Shown piece after piece: positions 26,677 to 35,412 of a DNA stretch of 64,000 nucleotides. Under the pieces are notes generated by a model. That model did not search any database. It was given only the letters and a program-made list of their open reading frames with translations, and was not told the DNA's origin. This DNA comes from Hongsoonwoonella zoysiae (GTDB lineage: Bacteria > Pseudomonadota > Alphaproteobacteria > Rhizobiales > Stappiaceae). Numbering within the stretch: the stretch's first letter is position 1; the number at the start of each line of letters is the position of its first letter. A program made the translations under genes and the position numbers. Where the stretch lies: assembly GCF_013266695.1 (NCBI RefSeq), contig NZ_JABRXF010000003.1, forward strand, positions 620,001 through 684,000. The letters run 5' to 3'.

Positions 26677-27399
26677 TCAGGCGAACAGCGCGTCGATATC
26701 GTCCTGGGAAGCCACGCCTTCGTCGGTATCAAGCGCTGGACCGTTGAGCAACGCCGCGTCCCCTTCGCGGGCCGGCATCGTCTCTCCATCGATCTCCTTG
26801 AAGCTTTCTATGCCGCCCCAGATCTCCATCATCTTGACGATACGCTCCTCGATGAAGCGCATGGCGGCGACGACCTTCGTAATGCGCTGGCCGGTCAGAT
26901 CTTGAAAATTGCAGTTTTCGAAAATCTGGATGACGCGTTCCTGAATGTCGTTGACGAGCTGCTGGTCCTGGCCCTTGAGTCGCGCGCTCAAAACATTCGC
27001 GGTCTCGTCGATGTATTCCGCGGACGCGAGGATATTTTCCGTAGCACCTTCCGTGCCGAGGACAACCGCGTCAAGCTCGTCCGTGACGCGGCACATTTCC
27101 TGCTGATCGCTGCCGGTCGTACGGTGAAGCGTCGCGATCTCGCGCTTGGTTTCGCCGATAGCGTCATAAATGGCGTCAAGTTCGGCCTTGAGCTTGACCG
27201 CCTCGCCGAGCTCGGACTTGAACTTCTCGATCATATGCTCGCCAAGCTCGTCGACGGGCCTGATCAACTGCTTGATCTCAGCGATCTCCGTCATGAGCTC
27301 GCGAAAACTCTCGGCGTTGGCCGGATCGCCCGGTTCGCCTGTCCGGTCGCGAGCGGATAAAAGAGCTTCGGCCCGATAGGCCCTCCTGATCGCCGTCAT
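26677..27399 (-). CDS. cheZ: CheZ family phospho-CheY phosphatase
   Basis: A 240-residue, largely alpha-helical protein. The CheZ active motif FQDLTGQRI is at about 165-173 (Asp167 and Gln171 as phosphatase residues) in a long coiled-coil hairpin. A C-terminal tail SQDDIDALFA resembles the CheY-binding peptide of CheZ and the FliM/FliN N-terminus. It should dephosphorylate a CheY-like regulator at the flagellar or other complex. No other chemotaxis or flagellar genes are in the window. ATG 27399 is chosen; a GTG at 27417 is possible. Divergent from the DUF2927 gene. Confidence 0.85.
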   Translation of the reverse strand: MTAIRRAYRAEALLSARDRTGEPGDPANAESFRELMTEIAEIKQLIRPVDELGEHMIEKFKSELGEAVKLKAELDAIYDAIGETKREIATLHRTTGSDQQEMCRVTDELDAVVLGTEGATENILASAEYIDETANVLSARLKGQDQQLVNDIQERVIQIFENCNFQDLTGQRITKVVAAMRFIEERIVKMMEIWGGIESFKEIDGETMPAREGDAALLNGPALDTDEGVASQDDIDALFA

Positions 27400-27687
27400 G
27401 TCCCGAAATTTCCCCACCTACCCATTGGTATTCGGCCTTGACCCGGCCGTGTTCCTTCTCGGATTGGGAAGCTTTATAGCGGACAGGGTTTAAAGAATTG
27501 TTTTTCGCCGCAAAATTCCATTTGCGTGCCGCAATCACCCGATTGCTATCCACGTAACAGGCGTTTCGTATAAGATCGACAGGTCAATTTTTTCGATCGT
27601 CCGGCTCCGGTTCGTGCTAAGAGGCGAAACGGACGGTAGATGGTACCGTGAGCCACAGCAAAATGGCCCGGACGGGCCTCCAGGATC

Positions 27688-28458
27688 TTGAACGTGCCGA
27701 CCGGTAAGACGCCTCTTCTTCGTCTTCTGCTCCTGCTCCCGCTCCTTCTCCCAGTCGCCAGCCTGCCGGCCACGCCGGCCGTCGCCGCGCCGGCCGCCGC
27801 CGCGCAAGCGAACTATTCCTTCTCGACCGAGGAACTGATCGACGGCTTCATGAAGACCGTGTTCGGGCTGGAATACAGGACCTGGAGCTGGCAACCCTAT
27901 CTGGTGAAGAAATACACAGGCACGGTCAGCTTCTACGTACACAACGAAGCGCGAAAAAACCGGAAGCCCGTCATCCACCAATTCATCAACCAGCTCGACT
28001 CCCAGATCCACGGCCTTTCGACGCGCGTCGTCCGCGATCCGGAGGCGGCGAATTTCCACGTCCATGTCGTCGATCGCGACCAGTACGAGGAAGTCGTGCG
28101 CCGCGACGTCTATGGCGACCAACGCGCCGACGTGCCCGGACGGTGCCTGGTGCGGGTCGTCTCCGACAGCAAGGGCATATCGCGCTCCGCGGCCGTGATC
28201 GTTTCCGACGAAGGCGACTTTCTGTTCCGCCGCTGCCTGGTGGAAGAGCTGCTGCAGGGCCTTGGCCCTATGAACGACGACGAGGAGCTTGCCCATTCCG
28301 TCTTCAACGACCGCTCGAGGCACAGCCGCTTCACCACGTTCGACAAGTTCCTCCTGAATATGCTCTACCACCCGCGCATCAAGCCGGGAATGTCGCAGGA
28401 CCAGGTCGCAATCCTTCTGCCGTCGATCGTGCGCGAGGTGCGCCGCTACGTGCGCTGA
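27688..28458 (+). CDS. DUF2927 family exported protein
   Basis: A protein of about 255 residues with a long signal peptide (LLRLLLLLPLLLPVASLPATPAVAAP). It is then recognised as DUF2927 by NYSFSTEELIDGFMKTVFGLEYR, the DVYGDQRADVPGRCLVRV stretch and FLFRRCLVEELLQGLGPMNDDEELAHSVFNDR, and the C-terminal DQVAILLPSIVREVR. Function is unknown; the pattern of a conserved E-E with LGP and a H-S segment resembles a zinc-peptidase-like fold. TTG 27688 or GTG 27694 are possible starts with AGGA before them. Confidence 0.8.
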   Translation: MNVPTGKTPLLRLLLLLPLLLPVASLPATPAVAAPAAAAQANYSFSTEELIDGFMKTVFGLEYRTWSWQPYLVKKYTGTVSFYVHNEARKNRKPVIHQFINQLDSQIHGLSTRVVRDPEAANFHVHVVDRDQYEEVVRRDVYGDQRADVPGRCLVRVVSDSKGISRSAAVIVSDEGDFLFRRCLVEELLQGLGPMNDDEELAHSVFNDRSRHSRFTTFDKFLLNMLYHPRIKPGMSQDQVAILLPSIVREVRRYVR

Positions 28459-28516
28459 CGCGCCAAAACGCGAAAGCCCGTTAGCAAAACGTCAACCACG
28501 TCCGGAAACCGCGCGC

Positions 28517-28551
28517 TAACCAAAAAACCAATTCCTTCCCGAGTTTGGTTA
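28517..28551. promoter_or_regulatory. long-spaced inverted repeat upstream of the L,D-transpeptidase gene
   Basis: TAACCAAA at 28517-28524 and TTTGGTTA at 28544-28551 form an exact 8-bp dyad with a 19-base spacer. It sits about 115 bases upstream of the transpeptidase start. It could be an operator for a dimeric regulator or a leader hairpin. Nothing else is seen in 28459-28666. Confidence 0.35.
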
Positions 28552-28666
28552 CCGATTCACTTTTAAAACGCAGCGAATGCATAGAGTCCGGATTAACGAT
28601 GCCAGCCTGGCGCGACAGGCCCGGGCAGGCCGTTATCCGTTTTGACGACATGTAGCGAGTACGTCC

Positions 28667-29374
28667 ATGCAGCGCACAGTGACTATCGCCCTCGCGGGTC
28701 TTTTCGCCGCAGTAACCTGGGCCGCGCCGGCAAACGCGGACTACCGGCGCGCAAGCCCGCCGCCGCTGATCCTGAGCCCGGACCTGACCGAACCCTGGGT
28801 TCTTCAGCTCCAACCGGAACGCGGCCAGGTGCGCCCGCAAATCGCCCCGCGCCCGATCCAACGCACGCGCTACCAGGCAAACCTCCGCCCGGCGAAACAA
28901 GCCCGCCCGCCCGCGATCGACCCCCGCTTCCTGCCGACGACAGTCGCCTACGACGGGCCACACAAGCCGGGCACGCTGGTTATCGATACCAATTCGCGCT
29001 ACCTCTACCACGTTCAGCCCGGCGGCTTCGCCCGCCGATACGGCGTGGGCGTGGGCCGGCCCGGCTTCGAGTGGGCGGGAACCCACAAGGTGACGCGCAA
29101 GGCCGAATGGCCGGACTGGCGCCCGCCGAAGGAGATGCGCGAGCGTGCACGCAAGCAGGGGCAGTTCCTGCCCGTCCACATGGAAGGGGGACCGGCAAAC
29201 CCGCTTGGCGCGCGCGCGCTCTACCTCGGGTCGACGCTTTACCGCATCCACGGCTCGAACGAGCCCTGGACCATCGGAAAGGCCGTTTCCTCCGGCTGCA
29301 TTCGCATGCGTAACGAAGACGTTATCGAACTTTACGAGCGGGTAGGCGTGGGAACCAAAGTGATTGTGATTTAA
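28667..29374 (+). CDS. L,D-transpeptidase (YkuD domain), exported
   Basis: A 235-residue protein with signal peptide (MQRTVTIALAGLFAAVTWAAPANA, cleaved near 24), a Pro-rich linker (about 25-85), then the YkuD domain. Its motif HGSNEPWTIGKAVSSGCIRM holds the catalytic His and Cys. These enzymes make 3-3 cross-links or attach proteins to peptidoglycan in the periplasm. Rhizobiales carry many paralogues. No clear Shine-Dalgarno precedes ATG 28667. Confidence 0.93.
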   Translation: MQRTVTIALAGLFAAVTWAAPANADYRRASPPPLILSPDLTEPWVLQLQPERGQVRPQIAPRPIQRTRYQANLRPAKQARPPAIDPRFLPTTVAYDGPHKPGTLVIDTNSRYLYHVQPGGFARRYGVGVGRPGFEWAGTHKVTRKAEWPDWRPPKEMRERARKQGQFLPVHMEGGPANPLGARALYLGSTLYRIHGSNEPWTIGKAVSSGCIRMRNEDVIELYERVGVGTKVIVI

Positions 29375-29416
29375 CGGAAGTTTCCTTCCCCAACGTCTGA
29401 TTTCACAACCTGACGA

Positions 29417-29449
29417 TGCCGCGTCCGCCCCCGACAGGCGGGCGCGGCA
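29417..29449 (+). terminator. terminator-like hairpin after the transpeptidase gene
   Basis: TGCCGCG-T-CCGCC pairs with GGCGG-G-CGCGGCA (one U-G) around a 7-base loop: 13 bp of stem, 43 bases after the stop codon. There is no T tract after it, so it may be an mRNA 3' stabiliser or Rho-assisted terminator. Confidence 0.5.
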
Positions 29450-29673
29450 ATTGAATATTCCCCGTGAATCGATATTATTCCTTATCGTAACGTCGCCGAG
29501 TGTTTGCGGTGGGAAACCACGGCAGGAAACGTGGTGGCAAAGGTTTCGCAGAAAGCGCCTTTAGGGATACGTGCAGCTACACGCATCAGCAAGGAACCGT
29601 AGCTCTGCGTTACCGGAGCGGGAACTGGATCAGCATCGATTTTGCCGGCTGCTCGCCGGTGTGGAGAACGCGA

Positions 29674-30495
29674 ATGGCAAACGAACTCGATCACTGGGGA
29701 TCCCCGTCCGAATCGGAGGTTCGCGACGCTCTTCAGCGGTTGCTGGCATCGCCCACGTTCGCCCGCTCGCGCAAGATAAGCCGCCTCATCACCTATCTGG
29801 TGGAAGAAACGCTTCAGGGCCGCGCAGGCGGCCTCAAGGAAATGACAATCGCGCTTGAGGTATTCGACCAGACGGGTGACTTCAACCCGCGTGCCAATCC
29901 GATCGTCCGGGTGAATGCCTCGAGACTGCGCAGCCTTCTTCGTCAGCACTATTCAGCGCAACCGGAAGCGGTGGAGATCCGCCTCCCGTCGGTCGGCTAC
30001 GTGCCGAATTTCACCCGGACACGGCCTGCCGAAAGCCACAGCGCGCCGATGCGCCGGGCAAGCGATATCCGCGCACGCGCGGCATTCGACCTCGACATGT
30101 CCGCAGATTACAACATCCCTGCAAGTTCCGGTCTCTACAACGGCTCCCCGGACATGGACAGAGGCGACAATGACCCGAGCCTTTGGGCCCGCGTGCGGGG
30201 AACGCTCGCCTCGCCACTCTCCATCGCCATGCTCAGCCTCAACATAGTCATTGCCGTGCTCTTCTCCGTCTTCCAAAGCGATGCGACGGCACGCGACGGA
30301 CGCACGGACGCCCGAAGCGCCTTCTTGCAGGCCCCCTATCCCCAGAAGGATGAATCGGTCCTTCTGCTGTGCCACCCCGGAGAACAGGCGCGTGCAACCC
30401 ACGCCGATGGCCGCATGCCGGTGACGATAAACGGCCGGACCGTGAGTTGCAGGGCAGTGATACAGGCCGCCGGCATGTTCATGGCGAAATACTGA
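29674..30495 (+). CDS. ToxR-like membrane regulator with adenylate-cyclase-type N-terminal domain
   Basis: A 273-residue protein. Residues about 10-115 (SEVRDALQRLLASPTFARSRK, LKEMTIALEVFDQTGDFNPRANPIVRVNASRLRSLLRQHY) match a winged-helix-like domain that in Rhizobiales usually precedes TPR or adenylate cyclase domains. Here it is instead followed by a linker, one membrane helix (about 180-202, LSIAMLSLNIVIAVLFSVF) and a periplasmic tail of about 70 residues containing just two Cys (about 233 and 259). That topology equals ToxR/CadC one-component sensors. ATG 29674 has GGAG 7 bases upstream; the upstream extension of the frame is rejected. Confidence 0.7.
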   Translation: MANELDHWGSPSESEVRDALQRLLASPTFARSRKISRLITYLVEETLQGRAGGLKEMTIALEVFDQTGDFNPRANPIVRVNASRLRSLLRQHYSAQPEAVEIRLPSVGYVPNFTRTRPAESHSAPMRRASDIRARAAFDLDMSADYNIPASSGLYNGSPDMDRGDNDPSLWARVRGTLASPLSIAMLSLNIVIAVLFSVFQSDATARDGRTDARSAFLQAPYPQKDESVLLLCHPGEQARATHADGRMPVTINGRTVSCRAVIQAAGMFMAKY

Positions 30496-30717
30496 CAGGA
30501 GCCCAGGCGGCGCCTGCCACCCACTCCGGCACCTGCGCGAGAGCGGCCGTCTTCACGGTGAAGTCCGGTGAACGTCCGATTTGCGAAATCCCGCCCGGGC
30601 GCGCGATCGAAAGTGCCGGTGACGTTCAGCGGAGAAAAGCGGAAAGGACGCCGACCGTAACGGGGGTCGACGATCCGCCGAAACAGCGAAATAGCCTCTA
30701 TTCATGCCAATCCCGAT

Positions 30718-32040
30718 TCAGGCCAGTCCCGCCTTTTCCAGTGCCTTCGGCGCCGGGCCGCCATAGATCCAGTCAAGCAGTTCCGCGGTGTGGACGATCG
30801 GTATATCCGTGCCGCCGCCGATCTGCGTCATGCAGCCGATGTTGCCGGTGGCGATCAAATGCGGTTTCGTCTTCTCGATATTGGCGACCTTCCGGTCACG
30901 CAGGCGGCGCGCGATATCGGGCTGCAGGATGTTGTATGTGCCTGCCGAGCCGCAGCACAAATGACCTTCGCCGATATCCTTCACTTCGAGCCCGGCCGCC
31001 TTCAGCAACGCCTTCGGCTCGCGCGTGATCTTCTGGCCGTGCTGCATGGAGCAGGCGGAATGATAGGCAACCGTCAACTTTCCATCGCGTTGGGGTGCGC
31101 CGAGCTCAAGGCCCGACAGGAACTCGGTGATATCCTTCGTCAACCCGGAGACCCTGGCGGCCTTTTCGGCATAGGCCGGATCCTCGCGCAGCATGAAGCC
31201 GTAATCCTTCACCGTCGTGCCGCAGCCCGAAGCGGTGATCAGGATGGCGTCCAGCCCCTCGCCCTCGATCTCGCGCGTCCAGGCATCGACGTTGCGCCTG
31301 GCATCATCGAGCGCCTGATCCTCCTTGCCCATGTGATGAACGAGCGCGCCGCAGCACCCCTCGCCCTCCGGCAGCACCACTTCGTAGCCGGCGCGAGTGA
31401 GAAGGCGGATCGTGGCTTCATTGATGGAAGGCTGGAGCACCGTCTGCGCGCAGCCGGAAAGGATCGTCACCCGGCCCTTTCGCTCATGCCCTTTCGGCTT
31501 GAAAACGCCGGGAGCTTCCATCGTCGAGCGGCCTGGAATGCGCGAAGGCGCAAGCTCCAGCATCGCGCCCAAACGCTTCATCGGCCCGCCCAGCGCCTTA
31601 AAGACACCGGCAAAGGGGCGCGCAAGGAATGCGCCGAAAAGCGCGAGTCGGAAGCGGCCCGGATAAGGCAGGACGAAACCGAGGACCTCACGCACAAGAC
31701 GGTCCGACAGCGGGCGCTTGTAGGTCTTTTCGATATGGGCGCGGGCATGGTCCACCAGGTGCATGTAGTGCACGCCCGAAGGGCAGGTGGTCATGCAGGA
31801 AAGGCAAGAAAGACAGCGGTCTATATGCTTGACCGTCTTTTCATCCGCCGGCCTGTCGTTTTCCAGCATGTCCTTGATAAGGTAGATGCGGCCGCGCGGG
31901 GAATCGAGCTCATCGCCGAGAAGGGCAAAGGTCGGGCAGGTTGCCGTGCAGAAGCCGCAATGCACGCATTTGCGCAGGATCTTTTCCGATTCCGCCACAT
32001 CCGGGTCGGCAAGTTGCGCGAGCGAGAAGTTTGTCTGCAT
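30718..32040 (-). CDS. glcF: glycolate oxidase iron-sulfur subunit GlcF
   Basis: A 440-residue protein with two [4Fe-4S] motifs (CVHCGFCTATCP at about 24 and CLSCLSCMTTCP at about 75) and two CCG domains (GEGCCGALVHHMG and EGHLCCGSAG). It passes electrons from the FAD subunits GlcD/GlcE to the respiratory chain during oxidation of glycolate to glyoxylate. ATG 32040 (MQTNFSL) gives the family length. It is the last gene of glcD-glcE-x-glcF and follows the small membrane gene by 16 bases. Confidence 0.94.
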   Translation of the reverse strand: MQTNFSLAQLADPDVAESEKILRKCVHCGFCTATCPTFALLGDELDSPRGRIYLIKDMLENDRPADEKTVKHIDRCLSCLSCMTTCPSGVHYMHLVDHARAHIEKTYKRPLSDRLVREVLGFVLPYPGRFRLALFGAFLARPFAGVFKALGGPMKRLGAMLELAPSRIPGRSTMEAPGVFKPKGHERKGRVTILSGCAQTVLQPSINEATIRLLTRAGYEVVLPEGEGCCGALVHHMGKEDQALDDARRNVDAWTREIEGEGLDAILITASGCGTTVKDYGFMLREDPAYAEKAARVSGLTKDITEFLSGLELGAPQRDGKLTVAYHSACSMQHGQKITREPKALLKAAGLEVKDIGEGHLCCGSAGTYNILQPDIARRLRDRKVANIEKTKPHLIATGNIGCMTQIGGGTDIPIVHTAELLDWIYGGPAPKALEKAGLA

Positions 32041-32056
32041 CGAAAACCGTCCGATC

Positions 32057-32422
32057 TTAGAAAAGCCAGGTCCGCGGGTCGGGCACCGGCTCACCGCGGC
32101 TTGCCATCTGCAAGCCCTTCACGCAGCGCACGATGACCCAGATGGCGACCACCACCATGAGGACGAAGCCGATCCCGACGAACATGAGCAGGAACGACAG
32201 GAGCCCGAAGAGAAGACCCAGCCAGAAGGTGCGTATCTGGAAGGTGTAATGACTGTTGATCCAGCCTTCCACCTTGTCCCGATTCAGATAGGCGAAGACG
32301 ACGCCGATGAGCGTTGTCAAGCCGATCACAAAACCGACGAGATACAGGATATAGACGAGCGTTACGTTTTTTCCGCCGGGTTCCACATAGCCTGCGGATA
32401 CGTTTTCTTCCTGCATGCTCAT
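32057..32422 (-). CDS. DUF4870-like membrane protein inside the glc operon
   Basis: A 121-residue protein with three hydrophobic stretches (YILYLVGFVIGLTTLIGVVFAYL, TFWLGLLFGLLSFLLMFVG, GFVLMVVVAIWVIVRCVKGLQ) and the FQIRTF motif typical of DUF4870/Tic20-like proteins. GGAGGGAA precedes ATG 32422. It sits between glcE (63 bases) and glcF (16 bases) on the same strand, so it is co-transcribed. Its role in glycolate metabolism, if any, is unknown; it could be a membrane anchor for the peripheral GlcDEF complex. Confidence 0.75.
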   Translation of the reverse strand: MSMQEENVSAGYVEPGGKNVTLVYILYLVGFVIGLTTLIGVVFAYLNRDKVEGWINSHYTFQIRTFWLGLLFGLLSFLLMFVGIGFVLMVVVAIWVIVRCVKGLQMASRGEPVPDPRTWLF

Positions 32423-32485
32423 GTCATTCCCTCCGTTTGAACGCCCCATCTTTACGCATGGTGAAGCATCAGGGAACATCCAGCC

Positions 32486-33703
32486 TCAAACCCCGGACGC
32501 CATGCGCCCCGGATTGAGGATGCCGGAGGGGTCGAACTGCGCCTTGAGGCGGCGCGAAAGCTCGCCAAGCGGTTTCGGCTGCGGCTCGAACACCGGCACG
32601 CCCGCACGCACCGCCTGGCTTGCGCGAACGAGCGTGGCATGACCGCCGCCGGCACGCCTGACCGCCTCGCGCACCGCTTCCGCCTGCGGCTCGCCGTCCT
32701 TCAGCCGGAGCCAGACGAGCCCGCCCGACCAGTCGTAAAACGCATCAAGCGCGACGACGCGCGAAAGATCGGCTACGAAGGCCGGTCCGGCCGTGGGCGC
32801 GAGCGACACGCGCCACACAGGCGTGTCGCCGCCAGCAAAAGGAAGACAGTCCCGCACCGCGCGCCAGAGCGCCCTTGAAACGCCGGCATCCAACCGCTCC
32901 GTTGCAATGCCGCCGCCGAAAAGCTTTCCGAGCGTATCGAACCGATAGTCTACCGACGGGCCGAAACCTTCCAGCCTGAGGATCGTCGCGTCTTTCGAGC
33001 CATCGAACCCTTCTATCTCGAGCCTTTCCGCAACCGCGCGCGGCAGATGCGCGGCCGCCGACACCTCCGCCGAGGAGCCCATGGCCCGCGTCAGGGACCG
33101 CACAGCTTCGGCATCCGAAAGACCCGGCAGGAGAACGGTCGCTTCCGTTTCGGCGCGCGGCAAGACCTTGAAGGTGACTTCAGTGGCAAGCGCGAGCGTG
33201 CCCCAGGAGCCGCAAAGGGCGCGGGGAAGATCGTAACCCGTCACGTTCTTCACAACCTTGCCGCCGGCCTTGAACATCTCGCCACGCCCGGAAACGGCCT
33301 GAAGGCCCAGAATATGATCGCGCGCGGCGCCGTGCTTCAGCCTCTTGGGACCGGAAAGATTGGCCCCGACCACGCCGCCGATCGTGCCACGGCCCGGCTC
33401 ATGACCCAGAAGCGGGCCGTAGTCCATCGGCTCGAAGGCGAGTTCCTGCCCGCTATCTTCCACGAGACTCTCGACTTCGGCGATCGGGGTTCCGGCCCTG
33501 ACGGTCAGCACAAGTTCCGCCGGTTCGTATGATACCACGCCCGAAAGTCCCGAAAGGTCGAGCACATGGCCCGCCTGAACCGGGCGCCCGAGGTCGCGCT
33601 TCGAGCCCTGGCCGACCACCTCCAGCGGATGATCTTCCGAAATCGCCCAGCGCACGGCCTCGACAAGGTCCTTTTCGTCGCGCGGTTTGAAGGTATCCGT
33701 CAT
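32486..33703 (-). CDS. glcE: glycolate oxidase FAD-binding subunit GlcE
   Basis: A 405-residue PCMH-type FAD protein. FAD motif region GHEPGRGTIGGVVGANLSGPKRLKHGAARDHILGLQAV and KVVKNVTGYDLPRALCGSWGTLALATEVTFKVLP are diagnostic for GlcE, and the C-terminus QFDPSGILNPGRM is the usual end. It pairs with GlcD and GlcF. ATG 33703 overlaps the glcD stop by one base (TGATG), so translation is coupled. Confidence 0.93.
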   Translation of the reverse strand: MTDTFKPRDEKDLVEAVRWAISEDHPLEVVGQGSKRDLGRPVQAGHVLDLSGLSGVVSYEPAELVLTVRAGTPIAEVESLVEDSGQELAFEPMDYGPLLGHEPGRGTIGGVVGANLSGPKRLKHGAARDHILGLQAVSGRGEMFKAGGKVVKNVTGYDLPRALCGSWGTLALATEVTFKVLPRAETEATVLLPGLSDAEAVRSLTRAMGSSAEVSAAAHLPRAVAERLEIEGFDGSKDATILRLEGFGPSVDYRFDTLGKLFGGGIATERLDAGVSRALWRAVRDCLPFAGGDTPVWRVSLAPTAGPAFVADLSRVVALDAFYDWSGGLVWLRLKDGEPQAEAVREAVRRAGGGHATLVRASQAVRAGVPVFEPQPKPLGELSRRLKAQFDPSGILNPGRMASGV

Positions 33704-35199
33704 CAGAACCTCGGAATGTCGGGGAATGGCAGCTTGCCCTTGTGAACATGCATGCGGCCAAGCTCCGCGCAGCGGTGAAGGGTCGGGAAAACCTTGCCAG
33801 GGTTGAGCAGGTGCTTTTCGTCGAACGCGCATTTGACGCGCTGCTGCTGCTTCAGATCGTCCTCGGAGAACATTTCACCCATAAGGTCGCGCTTTTCGAT
33901 GCCAACCCCGTGTTCGCCCGTCAGCACACCGCCGACCTCCACGCAAAGCTTGAGGATATCCGCGCCGAAGGCTTCCGCCGCCTCAAGCTCGCCCGGCTTG
34001 TTTGCATCATAGAGAATAAGCGGGTGGAGATTGCCGTCTCCGGCGTGGAAAACATTGGCGACGCGAAGGCCGTGCTTTTCGCTTAAAGCCCTCATGCCGG
34101 CAAGCACCTTCGGCAGTTCCTTGCGCGGGATCGTGCCGTCCATGCAAAGATAATCCGGCGAAATGCGCCCGACCGCCGGGAACGCCGCCTTGCGGCCCGC
34201 CCAGAACGTCATCCGCTCTTCTTCGGAACTCGAGACGCGGATCGTGTCGGCCCTGTTGGCCCTCGCGATTTCCTCGATGCGCGAAAGAAGATGGTCGACC
34301 TCAGCCTCCGGCCCGTCGAGTTCCACGATGAGAAGGGCCTCCGCCTCGCGCGGGTAGCCCGCGTGCACGAAATCCTCCGCCGCGTGAATGGCGGGCTTGT
34401 CCATCATTTCCATGCCGCCCGGAATAATTCCCGCGCCGATGATGTCGGCGACGCATTTGCCGCTGTCCTCGCTGGAGGGAAAGCCGATAAGGACGGCGCG
34501 CGCCGTTTCCGGCGACTGGAGGATGCGCACAGTGACTTCCGTGACGACGCCGAGAAGACCCTCCGACCCGGTCATGAGGGCGAGCATGTCATAACCTTCG
34601 CTGTCGAGGTGCTTGCCGCCGATGCGGATCACCTCGCCGGTCATCAGAACCATCTGGAGGCCGAGAACGTTGTTGGTCGTCAGCCCGTATTTCAGGCAAT
34701 GCACGCCACCGGAATTTTCCGCGATGTTACCGCCAATGGAACAGGCGATCTGCGAGGAGGGATCCGGCGCGTAGTAAAACCCCTCCTCCTCCACCGCGCG
34801 GGTGATGCCGAGATTGGTCACGCCAGGCTGGACGACAACGGCGCGATTGTCATAGTCGATCTCAAGCACCTGGTTGAACTTCATCATCGAGAGCAGCACG
34901 CCGTCGGCAAGCGGCAACGCGCCGCCGGAAAGCGATGTGCCCGCGCCGCGCGGCACCACCTTCACATCGTTCTCATAACAGTAGCGCAGAATACGCGCGA
35001 CCTGATCGACCGTTTCGGGAAGGACGACGACGAGCGGAAGCTGGCGATAGGCCGTCAGCCCGTCCGTTTCATAGGCGCGCATTTCCGTATCCGCGTCGAT
35101 CACGCCCTCGCCCGGCACGATCTCCTGCAGCGCTGCGACGATGTCGCGCCGCCGCGCCAATACGGCGTCCGACGGCTTGGGCATGGCAATGCCGGTCAT
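33703..35199 (-). CDS. glcD: glycolate oxidase catalytic FAD subunit GlcD
   Basis: A 498-residue FAD-linked oxidase of the GlcD/D-lactate dehydrogenase family. PCMH domain: LPETVDQVARILRYCYENDVKVVPRGAGTSLSGGALPLADGV and GVTNLGITRAVEEEGFYYAPDPSSQIACSIGGNIAENSGGVH. C-terminal domain: NVFHAGDGNLHPLILYD and LTGEHGVGIEKRDL, with the DEKHLLNPGKVFP ending. AGGGAG lies 6 bases upstream of ATG 35199. First gene of the glc operon, divergent from a LysR gene. D-lactate is a possible alternative substrate. Confidence 0.93.
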   Translation of the reverse strand: MTGIAMPKPSDAVLARRRDIVAALQEIVPGEGVIDADTEMRAYETDGLTAYRQLPLVVVLPETVDQVARILRYCYENDVKVVPRGAGTSLSGGALPLADGVLLSMMKFNQVLEIDYDNRAVVVQPGVTNLGITRAVEEEGFYYAPDPSSQIACSIGGNIAENSGGVHCLKYGLTTNNVLGLQMVLMTGEVIRIGGKHLDSEGYDMLALMTGSEGLLGVVTEVTVRILQSPETARAVLIGFPSSEDSGKCVADIIGAGIIPGGMEMMDKPAIHAAEDFVHAGYPREAEALLIVELDGPEAEVDHLLSRIEEIARANRADTIRVSSSEEERMTFWAGRKAAFPAVGRISPDYLCMDGTIPRKELPKVLAGMRALSEKHGLRVANVFHAGDGNLHPLILYDANKPGELEAAEAFGADILKLCVEVGGVLTGEHGVGIEKRDLMGEMFSEDDLKQQQRVKCAFDEKHLLNPGKVFPTLHRCAELGRMHVHKGKLPFPDIPRF

Positions 35200-35317
35200 G
35201 GCCGCTCCCTTCCGAAATGAACCGTTTTCATTGTTACCACGTATTTAAAGTCGGTGACGCTCGTGGACAATCTGGAGGCTGAATTTGTGCGCACGGGGAC
35301 CAACGAAGATTCTCCGG

Positions 35318-35331
35318 AATCATTTCATCGA
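35318..35331. promoter_or_regulatory. candidate operator between glcD and the LysR gene
   Basis: GATTC-TCCG-GAATC, a perfect 5-bp dyad in the divergent spacer. A TTGACA about 18 bases downstream (35348-35353) could be the -35 of the LysR gene. LysR-type sites often lie at such divergent spacers. Confidence 0.35.
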
Positions 35332-35412
35332 ATTCGTATGATGATCTTGACAAATCTGCGAAGCTCTCAAAATCCTCCAAGATGACCATTCACTCTTTCC
35401 GCGTGGTTGAAA

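Noticed and set aside
27660..27685. GGCCCG/CGGGCC hairpin as a minus-strand terminator before the DUF2927 gene
   Set aside because: The loop would be only two bases and no minus-strand gene ends there.
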